A stretch of DNA of 64,000 nucleotides from JABURQ01 sp029243145 (lineage in GTDB: Bacteria > Planctomycetota > Planctomycetia > Planctomycetales > Planctomycetaceae): NCBI GenBank assembly GCA_965660145.1, contig CBFHYX010000002.1, positions 310,001 to 374,000 of the forward strand, written 5' to 3'. Positions 55,401-63,362 of this stretch are shown here, piece by piece. The position numbers and the translations under genes were made by a program. Under the pieces are notes generated by a model, which saw only the letters and a list, made by a program, of their open reading frames with translations, did no database searches and was not told the DNA's origin. Positions within the stretch are counted from its first letter, which is position 1. Each line of letters begins with the position of its first letter.

Positions 55401-55804
55401 TCGGCTTTAGATTTCTCCTGGACTAACACATTTTCTGGCCAATCGGCTCCCTGTTCGATCCAGAGTTTGAGCAATCCGATTTCTTCAGCGGAAAGAGCAT
55501 CGCCTTCTTTTGGCATCTCTGCCGGTTCACCAGCTTGGGATGTCACCACGTCAATCAGATAACTTCCGTTAGGGTCGCCGGGAGTGACGTAACTCTTCTC
55601 TTTCAGATCCGCGATGGTCTCCAGTGACAACTTCCCTTTTCGGTTATTGGGAGAGTGGCAGCGGATGCAATGTTCTTCGAACAGAGGAGCGATTTGTTGC
55701 TCAAAATGGATCTGTGCTGAAGAGTTGGGAGCGTCATCGGCATAGGATCTTGTCATCAGACAAGCCACCAACATCAGGACAAAGACCGAGACCGTGAATC
55801 TCAT
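52418..55804 (-). CDS. PSD1 cytochrome with DUF1549/DUF1553 and two inserted discoidin-like domains
   Basis: A 1128-residue exported protein. After the signal peptide (1-22), a cytochrome domain has CIRCH (Cys46, Cys49, His50). DUF1549 (about 155-385) includes RRITYDLTGLPPTPLE and a second CARCHDHKFDP (Cys346). Two beta-rich modules follow: about 440-570 (AKYVRFSISLTNQSQPCIDE ... YRIEVSADGESWNEVANG) and about 612-755 (AKFVRLVCEAQD ... YRIEVSLDGKSWDEVAHG). They are duplicates with the F5/8-type-C look of carbohydrate binders. DUF1553 (about 850-1110) includes NPLTARVLVNRVWQNHFGTG. ATG at 55804 is chosen: GAGG precedes it by six bases. The regulator gene ends 40 bases upstream. Confidence 0.92.
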   Translation of the reverse strand: MRFTVSVFVLMLVACLMTRSYADDAPNSSAQIHFEQQIAPLFEEHCIRCHSPNNRKGKLSLETIADLKEKSYVTPGDPNGSYLIDVVTSQAGEPAEMPKEGDALSAEEIGLLKLWIEQGADWPENVLVQEKSKADKTWWSLQPLAEALVPKPGGLPDSWQANPIDAFVFSRLTEQGLTLNQSADRRTLIRRITYDLTGLPPTPLEIETFEKDPDPQAYEKLVDRLLASPRYGERWGRHWLDVVRFGESNGFERNVIINDLWPFRDYVIESFNQDKPMDRFIREHLAGDLFGKGKPDQEIGAAFLVAGPYDNVGNQDPVAAAQIRANTIDEMIRTSGESFLGLTLGCARCHDHKFDPILQTDYYSWYATFAGVRHGSRVWATPEEQRHQVEKLKPLNARKAELTQQQRELKAEIAQRLWESNKEWSRPAVDARQNEETFPTISAKYVRFSISLTNQSQPCIDELEIYGPGDPANLALASSGGKATASSLLSGYPIHQIEHLNDGKSGNGHSWISKDTSGWAQIEFPRQMEINRVVWGRDREGKFRDRLSLEYRIEVSADGESWNEVANGGDRKPVDQNHLARRGLNGGALSLEKRWTRPPVDRLGTTEKFDPVQAKFVRLVCEAQDGNPASSSGFRIDEFEVWSADSDPQNVALADNGGKASGKAREIKDFPSAYGPHLAIDGKSGERFLAAGNDLTIELSNPTNINRVTFSSARGEATPSQRKFMFVADYRIEVSLDGKSWDEVAHGRDRKPVSEAHRKHRIDRATKPTPEEESELKKIDQELAQVSRELSASPPLQTAWLGSRQAAPGPFYTFLGGSPQKKGAVVVAASLSTLDQAAPTYRLAQSDSESERRRELAEWITSPKNPLTARVLVNRVWQNHFGTGIVATPNDFGYMGVKPTHPLLLDWLAKQLHEHNWRLKPLHKMIVLSQSYRQSSLFNEEAARIDGDSRYLWRFPPRRLSAEEIRDTILSVSGQLNEKMGGPGFRLYDYQQDNVATYVPLDQHGSETYRRAVYHQNARASVVDLMTEFDQPDCAYSTPERAETTTPLQALTMLNHQFTLDMAEALAERLRSEGGDKPEQQIERAFALCYGRQPTTTEVGDCLSLIEEHSLIALCRVLLNTSELIYVQ

Positions 55805-55844
55805 AATATACCTCAATGACGTTCATGCTTGAGAAATGAAACAC

Positions 55845-56579
55845 TCAAGGAATTTGAGTCGGAGTCACTTGCTCGGCGACATAGGGATCAAGATCGGCAT
55901 CGGCGATCGCCTGCTTGCCAAACAAATCTTGCACTAATGCGTTGCCTGCCTGATTGACGTGATCACCCATCGCCTCAGCGGCTGCTTCCCGGTCTTGCTT
56001 GATGATCCCACGAACAATGGCAAGATGTTCCAGGTTCTCATCCATCTCGGAATAATTGGCTCGTGCGGTTCGCACGCTATGTCGAGCATCACGAAGAGTT
56101 CGATATAAAACCGCGTATCGATTGATCTCATAGCTCAATCGTTCATTGCCGCAGCGTTCAGAGATCAAAGTGTGAAGTTGGTTGTCCAACAGCTTCGTTT
56201 CTTCCAACCAATCTTCGTCGCGAGTCGCGGTGGAGAGCCGTGCAAAATCGGCCTCCATCTGTTCAAGTTCACTCGGCGTAAAGTGACCAATACACCCGCG
56301 GACCGCTTCACATTCGAGAATTCGTCGGAGGTGGCAGATTTCCCAGAGTTGTTTCGGACCAAAAGGCCGAACTTCCGCACCACGGTTGGGCTGCAATTCA
56401 ATGACACCGACTCCCGCCAATTCAACCAGTGCTTCACGAACCGGAGTGACACTCACGTTACATTGTTCGGCGAGATGCTCGACTCTTAAGCGCGCTCCGG
56501 GGGCATACTCACCATTGAAGAGTCGTGTTAAAATAAGCCTGACAACAGATTGTCGTCGCGTACCGTGATTGATGCTCAT
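55845..56579 (-). CDS. GntR-family regulator, FCD (FadR) subfamily
   Basis: A 244-residue transcription factor. Winged-helix N-terminus (about residues 5-70): ILTRLFNGEYAPGARLRVEH followed by LAEQCNVSVTPVREALVELA with the recognition helix. The FCD helical effector domain follows (about 80-225) with Asp/His residues (LDNQLHTLISERCGN; MGDHVNQAGNAL) that often bind metal and a carboxylate. It probably senses a sugar acid or related metabolite. ATG at 56579 has AAGG upstream. As the first gene, 40 bases before the PSD1 gene, it likely controls the whole block; the upstream 115 bases are AT-rich. Confidence 0.9.
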   Translation of the reverse strand: MSINHGTRRQSVVRLILTRLFNGEYAPGARLRVEHLAEQCNVSVTPVREALVELAGVGVIELQPNRGAEVRPFGPKQLWEICHLRRILECEAVRGCIGHFTPSELEQMEADFARLSTATRDEDWLEETKLLDNQLHTLISERCGNERLSYEINRYAVLYRTLRDARHSVRTARANYSEMDENLEHLAIVRGIIKQDREAAAEAMGDHVNQAGNALVQDLFGKQAIADADLDPYVAEQVTPTQIP

Positions 56580-56694
56580 AAAATCGACCTTCAAATTGGA
56601 GAACCTGCTCCGCAACATTACACATAATCTTTAATTATTATATAAAACATTAACGGGCAGGATCAACCATGTTTTCGAGTTTGGGCAACAAAAA

Positions 56695-57228
56695 TCAGGT
56701 TTCGTCGGCGTAGTGGATCAAACTGAAGCATTCATGAGGAGTTAGCTTCTCGCGACCGTTGAGAAAATCGAGCTCTATCAGGAAGGCACAGCCAACAATC
56801 TTTGCGTTGCTATGATCCACCAGCTTCACACAAGCTTCCATTGTACCACCTGTGCCCAGCAAATCATCAAGAATTAAGACATTGTCTGATTGAGAAATAG
56901 CGTCCGTATGAATTTCCAGTGAATCGGTGCCATATTCCAATTCGTAGTGAAATGCTTTGGTTTCAAAGGGAAGCTTGCCCGGCTTGCGGACGGGAATAAA
57001 TCGTGCGCCCAGCGCTAACGCCAAGGGAGCTGCGAAGATAAATCCACGAGCTTCTGCGGCAACGATCGCCGTCACGCCGGCATCTTTGTACTTCGCCACG
57101 AATTGATCGATCACTGCCTGAAACACTTTAGGATCAGCCAGCAGAGGTGTGATATCACGAAACATGATTCCCGGCTTGGGAAAATCAGGGACATTTCGAA
57201 TACTGGCTTTCAATTCGGCTTGGTTCAT
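56695..57228 (-). CDS. apt: adenine phosphoribosyltransferase
   Basis: A 177-residue enzyme converting adenine and PRPP to AMP. Signature segments: PDFPKPGIMFRDITPLL, IVAAEARGFIFAAPLALALG, RKPGKLP and the PRPP motif NVLILDDLLGTGGTMEA. Length and start are normal. It lies 66 bases downstream of hpt on the same strand, forming a purine-salvage pair. Confidence 0.96.
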   Translation of the reverse strand: MNQAELKASIRNVPDFPKPGIMFRDITPLLADPKVFQAVIDQFVAKYKDAGVTAIVAAEARGFIFAAPLALALGARFIPVRKPGKLPFETKAFHYELEYGTDSLEIHTDAISQSDNVLILDDLLGTGGTMEACVKLVDHSNAKIVGCAFLIELDFLNGREKLTPHECFSLIHYADET

Positions 57229-57294
57229 GATGATTCATTTACTTCAGAGGGCAGATAATGGAAAGGGTTAGTTTATCCTAATGGAAACACAATA

Positions 57295-57837
57295 TCACTC
57301 AGGGATGACGCGAACATCGGGCAAGTTGCGATACAAGCCATCCCAATCGAGTCCATAACCGACGACAAACTTATTGGGGATCTGAAAGCCAAAGTAATCT
57401 GGCGTGCGTCCTGTTTCATTGCGTTCGGACTTCCACAGAAGAACGGCGGACTTCAGGGATGCAGGTTTCATGACGGAGATGACCTCGACCATTCGGCTGA
57501 GAGTATGCCCCGTGTCGAGAATGTCATCGAGCAGTAAGACATGTTTTCCCGTCAGTGTCGGCAACCCTGACAAATCAATGGCTAACTCCCCCGCAGAGGT
57601 CGCTTTCCCGCGATAACTGGAGGCATTAAGGAATTCCAAACGAACCGGGACTTCCAAACCGCGGATCAAGTCGGAGAGAAACACGACCACACCCGACATG
57701 ATTCCCACAACGACAAGTTCACGTCCGTTGTATTCCTGGTTCATTATTGCAGCCAGTTCTGCAATTCGCGACTCAATACGTTCGCGAGAAAGCAGGATTT
57801 CAAGCTGATTGGCGGGAGGATGGGGAGGATGAGTCAT
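57295..57837 (-). CDS. hpt: hypoxanthine phosphoribosyltransferase
   Basis: A 180-residue enzyme converting hypoxanthine (and guanine) with PRPP to IMP (GMP). Segments include the N-terminal LLSRERIESRIAELAAIMNQ, VVVGIMSGVVVFLSDLIRGL, and the PRPP motif HVLLLDDILDTGHTLSRM. FVVGYGLDWDGLYRNLPDV is typical of bacterial Hpt. Paired with apt downstream. Confidence 0.95.
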   Translation of the reverse strand: MTHPPHPPANQLEILLSRERIESRIAELAAIMNQEYNGRELVVVGIMSGVVVFLSDLIRGLEVPVRLEFLNASSYRGKATSAGELAIDLSGLPTLTGKHVLLLDDILDTGHTLSRMVEVISVMKPASLKSAVLLWKSERNETGRTPDYFGFQIPNKFVVGYGLDWDGLYRNLPDVRVIPE

Positions 57838-58198
57838 CGGTCGTCAACTCGCGAATTCAGGACAAATCAAAGGCTGACTGTAATCAGCGAAAGCAAAAAA
57901 GTCGAATCGGCCCAAAACCGGGTCTGACGTAACGGTTGGTTAAAACGGGATATTTACGCAGAATATCCGGCCTGTTTGAGGGCGTTAAATGTTGCCAGAA
58001 ACGCATACTTTGACGCAAGTCACCCGCAACCAATTCGCAATCACTTCGCGCGCCAAGCACTGTCGTAGACTACGCGTTGACAGCAACTTACGCGAGAATT
58101 AGAGTTCGTTCGTCGGAAGGAAATTCCGGCGTCCAAAAAGACTCGGCGTGGCAAAATGGATTGACCCGCCGCCGCAACCATACCTGCGAAAGATCGTC
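57838..58198. other. intergenic region between divergent genes
   Basis: About 360 bases between hpt (minus) and the esterase-like gene (plus). No gene, terminator or repeat is convincing. Promoters for both are presumably inside. Confidence 0.5.
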
Positions 58199-58993
58199 AT
58201 GAACTCTCGTTTTGAACAACATCCCGAATCTCACTGGTGGTCGCAGATGTCGCGCCCTCATTTCCTGAACTTGCCGGAATCCCTCCAGGAAGTTCCCTTC
58301 GAAGAAGGAGAGGAAGAATTGGCGGCTGACCTCGAAACACCAGCCGTCGAGACCGACCTCCCACTCTCTCTGCATTTGCCTGACCCATTTGAACCTCGCT
58401 ACCGATACCCGGTCGTGATCTGGTTGCATCAGGATGAGAGTAACGAAGAAGAGTTACACACAGTGATGCCGCAAATCAGCGATCAGAACTATATTGGATT
58501 GGCGTTTCGCGGAACGTCCGATGACGGTCAGTCTGAAAGCGGAGCTTTTCATTGGGAAGCCTGCCAAGACAAACTTGCCGATCTGTTGGAAGAAATTCGC
58601 GAAACTATTGCCGAAATGAGCCGATTCTTTCGAATGGACTTGGATCGTATTTATGTCGCTGGGTTCGATTCTGGTGCGACCGTTGCCTTGGAACTTTTGC
58701 TGGAAGCGCCCGAACTGTTTGCGGGTGCCATTGCACTTGGTGGAGGCATTCCTTCAACCGCTGGCTACGGTAGCAAGTACCGCCAGCTCTCTGCGAAAAA
58801 GGTCTTACTCGGTTGGGGACGAAAAGATCACGTCCTCGATGCGAAGTCTTTTCAAGAGCAAATCCATCAGCTCGAACAAACGGGCGTTTTGGCTGATAAG
58901 CGATTGTACGATTGTGGTCACGAGATGACTGCCGACATGCTGAAAGAAATCGACCATTGGTTGATGGCGGATTGCAGGTCGGCTTTTGTGTAA
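58199..58993 (+). CDS. alpha/beta-hydrolase (esterase/phospholipase-like)
   Basis: A 264-residue protein without a signal peptide. After an acidic N-terminal part it has an alpha/beta-hydrolase core: YPVVIWLHQDESNEEELHTV, the elbow VAGFDSGATVALELLLEAP with the probable nucleophile Ser in GFDSGA, GRKDHVLD as the acid region and DCGHEMTADML with the His. It resembles carboxylesterase/phospholipase-type enzymes. The substrate is unknown. ATG at 58199 is preferred; an in-frame GTG at 58148 would add 17 residues. Confidence 0.75.
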   Translation: MNSRFEQHPESHWWSQMSRPHFLNLPESLQEVPFEEGEEELAADLETPAVETDLPLSLHLPDPFEPRYRYPVVIWLHQDESNEEELHTVMPQISDQNYIGLAFRGTSDDGQSESGAFHWEACQDKLADLLEEIRETIAEMSRFFRMDLDRIYVAGFDSGATVALELLLEAPELFAGAIALGGGIPSTAGYGSKYRQLSAKKVLLGWGRKDHVLDAKSFQEQIHQLEQTGVLADKRLYDCGHEMTADMLKEIDHWLMADCRSAFV

Positions 58994-59059
58994 CCGCTTG
59001 TTGTAAAATACGGATTCCTACAAAGTTTGTAATATCGGATTGTCATTATTCATCTTAAA

Positions 59060-59084
59060 GCGATACTCTGTAAACAGTATTCGC
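59060..59084. promoter_or_regulatory. 25-bp imperfect palindrome, candidate operator
   Basis: Arms reading gcgatact and agtattcgc flank a short centre (ctgtaaac). It lies 54 bases before the arsC-like start, in the promoter zone. Part of the left arm recurs as gcgatgctct at 59091-59100. A repressor or activator site is plausible; no regulator is identified. Confidence 0.35.
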
Positions 59085-59137
59085 CTCGATGCGATGCTCT
59101 TTAAGTTGACAACTCCGATGTAAAAAAGAGATTCGTG

Positions 59138-59530
59138 ATGACCATCAAGCGTCTGTTGTTTGTCTGTGTGGAAAATTCCAATCGAAGTCAAATGGCAGAA
59201 GCATTTGCCCGCATCTATGGTGGGGACGATGTGAAATCGTTCAGCGCAGGATCAAAGCCCTCCGGCCTCGTGAATCCGAAAGCGGTTGCCGCCATGGATG
59301 AGGTCGGATACGACCTCACACTCCATCACTCCAAATCCCTGGACGATATCCCGGAGGGAGAATTTGCCGCGGCCATTACGATGGGTTGCGGAGACTCCTG
59401 CCCCAATGTTTCGGCGGCCATCAAGGAAGACTGGCAGCTTCCCGACCCGCGTGATCTCCCCCCCGAAGAGTTTTATCAAGTGCGAGATGCCATTTCCAAG
59501 AAGGTGAAAGAGCTTCTAGAGCGTATTTAA
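59138..59530 (+). CDS. arsC: ArsC-type arsenate reductase / low-molecular-weight phosphatase
   Basis: A 130-residue protein of the LMW tyrosine phosphatase fold. The active-site loop CVENSNRS (Cys10, Arg16) and the later pair GCGDSCP (Cys84, Cys88) are the three cysteines expected in thioredoxin-coupled arsenate reductases, and LPDPRDLPPEEFYQVRD follows with the catalytic Asp. It would reduce arsenate to arsenite. No arsR or arsB is nearby, so a protein phosphatase role is not excluded. ATG at 59138 is chosen over a GTG just before. Confidence 0.8.
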   Translation: MTIKRLLFVCVENSNRSQMAEAFARIYGGDDVKSFSAGSKPSGLVNPKAVAAMDEVGYDLTLHHSKSLDDIPEGEFAAAITMGCGDSCPNVSAAIKEDWQLPDPRDLPPEEFYQVRDAISKKVKELLERI

Positions 59531-59639
59531 CCGCTCTTTTAAGTATCGAGTTGGCCTTCACAAGGATGACATAATCACTAGAATTCGTCTTGTTTAATTG
59601 ATCATTTTCTATTGGCCAATTCGGGATGGAGCCCCCCTC

Positions 59640-60383
59640 GTGAAGATTCGTAGTCCTCGATTGACCCGTATGATGGGCTGGTGCCTGGGAAAATCATTTC
59701 GGCTGTTGGCACGTACCATTCGATATCGAGTCATTGAAGAGTATCCGGGGACGAATCTCGTCAGCTCGGAATGCAATACGCCGTATCTTTACGCGCTTTG
59801 GCACGATCAAACGTTTATGCCAATCACCTATCGAGTCAATCTTCCACACAAAGACACCTACATCCCCGCAAAGACTCTCGTCAGCAAACATCAAGATGGC
59901 TCGTGGCTCTCGGAATTTATGAAGCACTTCGATCTGGGCGCTGTTCGCGGCTCGTCGAGCAAGGGAGGAGCCACCGCTCTGAAAAAACTCCTTGCCACTG
60001 CCGAGAAGTGTCATATTGTGATCACACCCGACGGGCCGCGAGGCCCGCGTCACAAAGTCAAACCGGGGATCGTCTACCTGGCATCACAAACCGGCATACC
60101 GATTGTCGCCAATGCCAATGCAGTGAGTCGCTTTTGGGACATTGCTGGGAGCTGGACGAACCAGATTATTCCCAAACCGTTTTCGAAAGTGATCTTGCTG
60201 ACCGGCACTCCCATTCACGTTCCCGAAGATATTTCACGGGAACAGATGGAGGAGTACCAAGCGATCATCGAAGCCGATCTTGTACGGCTACAGCAGCTTG
60301 CTGATCAATTGTTGAACGGACAGATTAAAGAACTCCCCGACAACTCGGATCGTGCTAAAATCTCGCAACGACCCGCGGCATAG
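59640..60383 (+). CDS. DUF374 lysophospholipid-acyltransferase-family protein
   Basis: A 247-residue protein related to LpxL/PlsC-type acyltransferases. YALWHDQTFMPITYR carries the H-x4 motif variant of DUF374, AVRGSSSKGGATALKKLL follows, and VITPDGPRGPRHKVKPGIVY is the strongest family signature. It probably acylates a lipid A-like or other glycolipid at the inner membrane. GTG at 59640 gives the usual family N-terminus (KIRSPRLTRMMGW); a TTG at 59598 is a longer alternative. Confidence 0.82.
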   Translation: MKIRSPRLTRMMGWCLGKSFRLLARTIRYRVIEEYPGTNLVSSECNTPYLYALWHDQTFMPITYRVNLPHKDTYIPAKTLVSKHQDGSWLSEFMKHFDLGAVRGSSSKGGATALKKLLATAEKCHIVITPDGPRGPRHKVKPGIVYLASQTGIPIVANANAVSRFWDIAGSWTNQIIPKPFSKVILLTGTPIHVPEDISREQMEEYQAIIEADLVRLQQLADQLLNGQIKELPDNSDRAKISQRPAA

Positions 60384-60394
60384 AATTGATTAAA

Positions 60395-63121
60395 TCACCG
60401 AACGATAGAAGCCTGTTCGTTCCCGACCAATGGTGCGAGTATTGTGCGAATGCTTTCGACTTCCTTCTTCACGGCATCACGTGCTTGCGTCGCTTTGGTC
60501 GTCTCTGCTTGTGTTGCAGCGTATTTTGCTTGAACAGGTTTCATCGCAGCCGTTTTATCGACAACAACTTTCTGAGACGCCGTGAGGGCAATCTGAGCGG
60601 TTTCCATCTGTGTGGTGATCGCGGCAATTTTGGTGTTCTGTGCAACCACTTCTGCCTTCTTGGCTTCGACTGCTTTTTTCAGATTACCAAGTTCTCCGGC
60701 CCGCTTGGCGACCAGGTCCATTAATGTTTTTGCTGAGGCGGCGAGTTCTTTGTCGTCCTTCAATTGATCGGCCACTTCTTGTGCTTTTTTGGCGGCTTCT
60801 GTGATCATGGGAAGTGCTTTTTCAAGATTGGCAGTCTGGGTGTTCAAAACAACCAACTGACCATTTTGCGCCACCAAAGTATTCTTCTGGGCTGCGAGAT
60901 CGGCAACAATCTTGTTCAGATTTGCTTGTGAGGCTGTTGCTGTTTGCTGTGCCTTTGTCAAATCGGCTTGTGCCATATCGAGGACTGCTTTCGCTTCTGC
61001 TTCGGCCAACTGTTTCTGAGTGAGTTCCTGTTCTTTCGCTTTCATTTCAGTCAGTTTAACCGTGAGAGTCAGTTGCGTCTGCCACTCTTTCAGTTCCTTT
61101 TGGCTGACCGCCAATGTTTGTTGAGCCTCTGTCATTGCGGCTTGTGCAACAGTGGCCATGTCGGTTGCTGGTTTCAGCATGGCATCGACTGTTTGTTGCG
61201 TCTTCACGGCAGCTTGGTAAGCCGCGGTGGCGTCCAGCAGTTTTTTATCAGCGACCGCTTTATCTGTCGTGGCTTTGATCAAGGCGGCTGTTTTGTCAGC
61301 TTGGACTTTCTGTTGTACCGCGAGAGCAGCCGCTTTTTCATCGTGCTGAGCTTTCACCTGAGCTGCCACGCCTGCCAGATTCTTATCTTCAGGCAATTTT
61401 GCGGCGGCAGCGGCAGTTTGATCCATGGCAGCCTTCAGTGACGCAGTGACCGGGGTGAGTGTCGCGACCTGTAGATCTGCGGCCGCTTTCTCTTTCGTCA
61501 AAGTGTCAACTTGGGCTTTCAGAGTATTCACTAAAGCCGTTGTATCATCGAGTATTTTTTTCGTCGCCACGGAAGTTTGCTGAGCTGTCGCCAAATCGGC
61601 TTTCACCTTAGCAAGCGCTACCACGAGTGGCTTGGCAGCGGCGGATTTTGTAGTGAAGTCTTGTGTTTGAGTCGCCACCAATTTGGTCAACTCGGCAATC
61701 CGTTCTTCAATCTTCATGGGATTGGTCGAAACTTGACCCAGATCTTGTCCCTCTACGGCATTCCAGACTTTCGTCAAGCCGGTCCAGTCACCCGCGATAA
61801 CACGATTCGTTTCGTCGCAAAAAGAAACAGCCGTCGCAATATCTGTCAAGCCGCCGAAAGCTTTCAACTCTTTGCCGTTGGCATCCCACAATTTGGCAAC
61901 TTTATCGCGTCCACAGGAGACGATCCGGCCATCCCGTGTGTATTCCACAGAAGCCACACCACCACCGTGAGCATTGAAGTTTTTGATCTGAGCCTGTTCA
62001 CTCGGCTTACTCATATCCCAGATGGCAACTTTGCCATCTTCGCTACCCGTGGCAAGCAATAGGGTATTCGCTGCTGATACCCAAGACATACTTGTAATGG
62101 CTTCTTTGTGTCCCGGTAGTGTGAGGAAATTTCGTCCGGTATAAGGATCCCAGATATGTAGTCCACCGACGCGGTCAGCCGTAGCTAACAATACGCCATC
62201 GGGACTGAATTCCAGTGAGTAAATCCAATCGGTATGTTTCTTGATTTCGTGTTGCAGTGAACCGTCTGATGTCGAATAAATGCGAATCATCTTCCCAGGA
62301 CCACCCAAGGCGATCTTGGTTTGATCGGCACTGATATCGGCAGCCAGAACGGTATCCAACTCATCACCCACAGTAATCACACGTTCGCCAGTCGTGACGT
62401 TGAAGACCACGACTTTCCCTTGTGCTGCAGAGTGACCGCCACCGGCCAACAACAGCGACCCGTTTCGGCTGAACTTCAAAATCTGCGGTTCGCCTTCAGG
62501 AAAAGGGAGAACACCGGCAAGCTCGAGAGACTTGGTGTTATAAAGCAAAATTTGTTTTTGACCGGCGATCGCCGTGAGAGGTGCCCACGGACTGGTGGCA
62601 ATCGTGTTAACTGTCGTCGTTGTCGATGTTCGCAAAACAGGCTGAAGACTGAGATAATTGGGCATCGCCACGACTGTGGGTCGTTGATCGAGGGCCGCGT
62701 TGGGATCGAGTGAGAGATCCATCTTTGGTTTATTAGAAAGCATTGCTTTACTGGTCGAGGTTTCGAGCAATCCCCCATTGATCCACTTGGCGATCAAATC
62801 AATTTGATTAGCCGGAATTTTGTCGGACTTCGGCGGCATATATGGCTCGGACTCATGAGTGACCAACATATAGAGGTAACTCAGTTCCGCGTCACCACCT
62901 TCAACGACGGCTCCAGAACTTCCCCCTTGCATCATGGTCAGATAATTTGTCACGTCGAGACCGCCCGATTTCTTATCAGCATTGTGACAAGTGGCGCAAT
63001 GCTGGCGAAAGATCGGCTTGATGTGCTCTTCATACGTGACCTTATCCTGAGCACCCACTGAGAGCACAGAGGTCGTCAACAGAAGGGCTGCAAAACCCAG
63101 TTGTGATGTTTGGCGTTTCAT
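60395..63121 (-). CDS. exported cytochrome-WD40-coiled-coil protein
   Basis: A 908-residue protein with a signal peptide (1-24). A planctomycete cytochrome domain has CATCH (Cys42, Cys45, His46) and MPPKSDKIP. WD40 repeats follow (about 155-465), seen as EFSPDGVLLATADRVGGLHI, GSEDGKVAIWDMS and GRDKVAKLWDANGK. Residues about 470-890 are a long helical region dominated by Ala, Lys, Thr, Gln and Val with recurring AQVK/ATAQQT-type heptads, probably an extended coiled coil. It could be a surface scaffold that carries a heme. AGGAG lies eight bases before the ATG. A DUF1553 gene lies upstream on the same strand, its usual genomic company. Confidence 0.88.
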   Translation of the reverse strand: MKRQTSQLGFAALLLTTSVLSVGAQDKVTYEEHIKPIFRQHCATCHNADKKSGGLDVTNYLTMMQGGSSGAVVEGGDAELSYLYMLVTHESEPYMPPKSDKIPANQIDLIAKWINGGLLETSTSKAMLSNKPKMDLSLDPNAALDQRPTVVAMPNYLSLQPVLRTSTTTTVNTIATSPWAPLTAIAGQKQILLYNTKSLELAGVLPFPEGEPQILKFSRNGSLLLAGGGHSAAQGKVVVFNVTTGERVITVGDELDTVLAADISADQTKIALGGPGKMIRIYSTSDGSLQHEIKKHTDWIYSLEFSPDGVLLATADRVGGLHIWDPYTGRNFLTLPGHKEAITSMSWVSAANTLLLATGSEDGKVAIWDMSKPSEQAQIKNFNAHGGGVASVEYTRDGRIVSCGRDKVAKLWDANGKELKAFGGLTDIATAVSFCDETNRVIAGDWTGLTKVWNAVEGQDLGQVSTNPMKIEERIAELTKLVATQTQDFTTKSAAAKPLVVALAKVKADLATAQQTSVATKKILDDTTALVNTLKAQVDTLTKEKAAADLQVATLTPVTASLKAAMDQTAAAAAKLPEDKNLAGVAAQVKAQHDEKAAALAVQQKVQADKTAALIKATTDKAVADKKLLDATAAYQAAVKTQQTVDAMLKPATDMATVAQAAMTEAQQTLAVSQKELKEWQTQLTLTVKLTEMKAKEQELTQKQLAEAEAKAVLDMAQADLTKAQQTATASQANLNKIVADLAAQKNTLVAQNGQLVVLNTQTANLEKALPMITEAAKKAQEVADQLKDDKELAASAKTLMDLVAKRAGELGNLKKAVEAKKAEVVAQNTKIAAITTQMETAQIALTASQKVVVDKTAAMKPVQAKYAATQAETTKATQARDAVKKEVESIRTILAPLVGNEQASIVR

Positions 63122-63362
63122 CGTCTCAACTCCTGGAGATAAGTCTTGTTCCCGACTTGATAATACAGTTTACCCAACGAAGTGATCCCATCTTGATGAT
63201 GGATGAGTTGGGTTGTCTTGTACGAATATGTCTATCTCAAACCGATTGATTCTCTATCGTCACAATCTAGGTGAACGACGGAACCTTCTCTTAATATAAC
63301 GATTGTGAGGAATGTTCGTAAAATAAGCTCGTTTGAAAGTTCAAACAAGCTTCTCATAATGA

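Noticed and set aside
61021..62062. Plus-strand frames opposite the WD40/coiled-coil gene, some over 160 codons
   Set aside because: They arise from the low-complexity Ala/Lys coding on the other strand (Leu/Phe/Cys-rich shadows).
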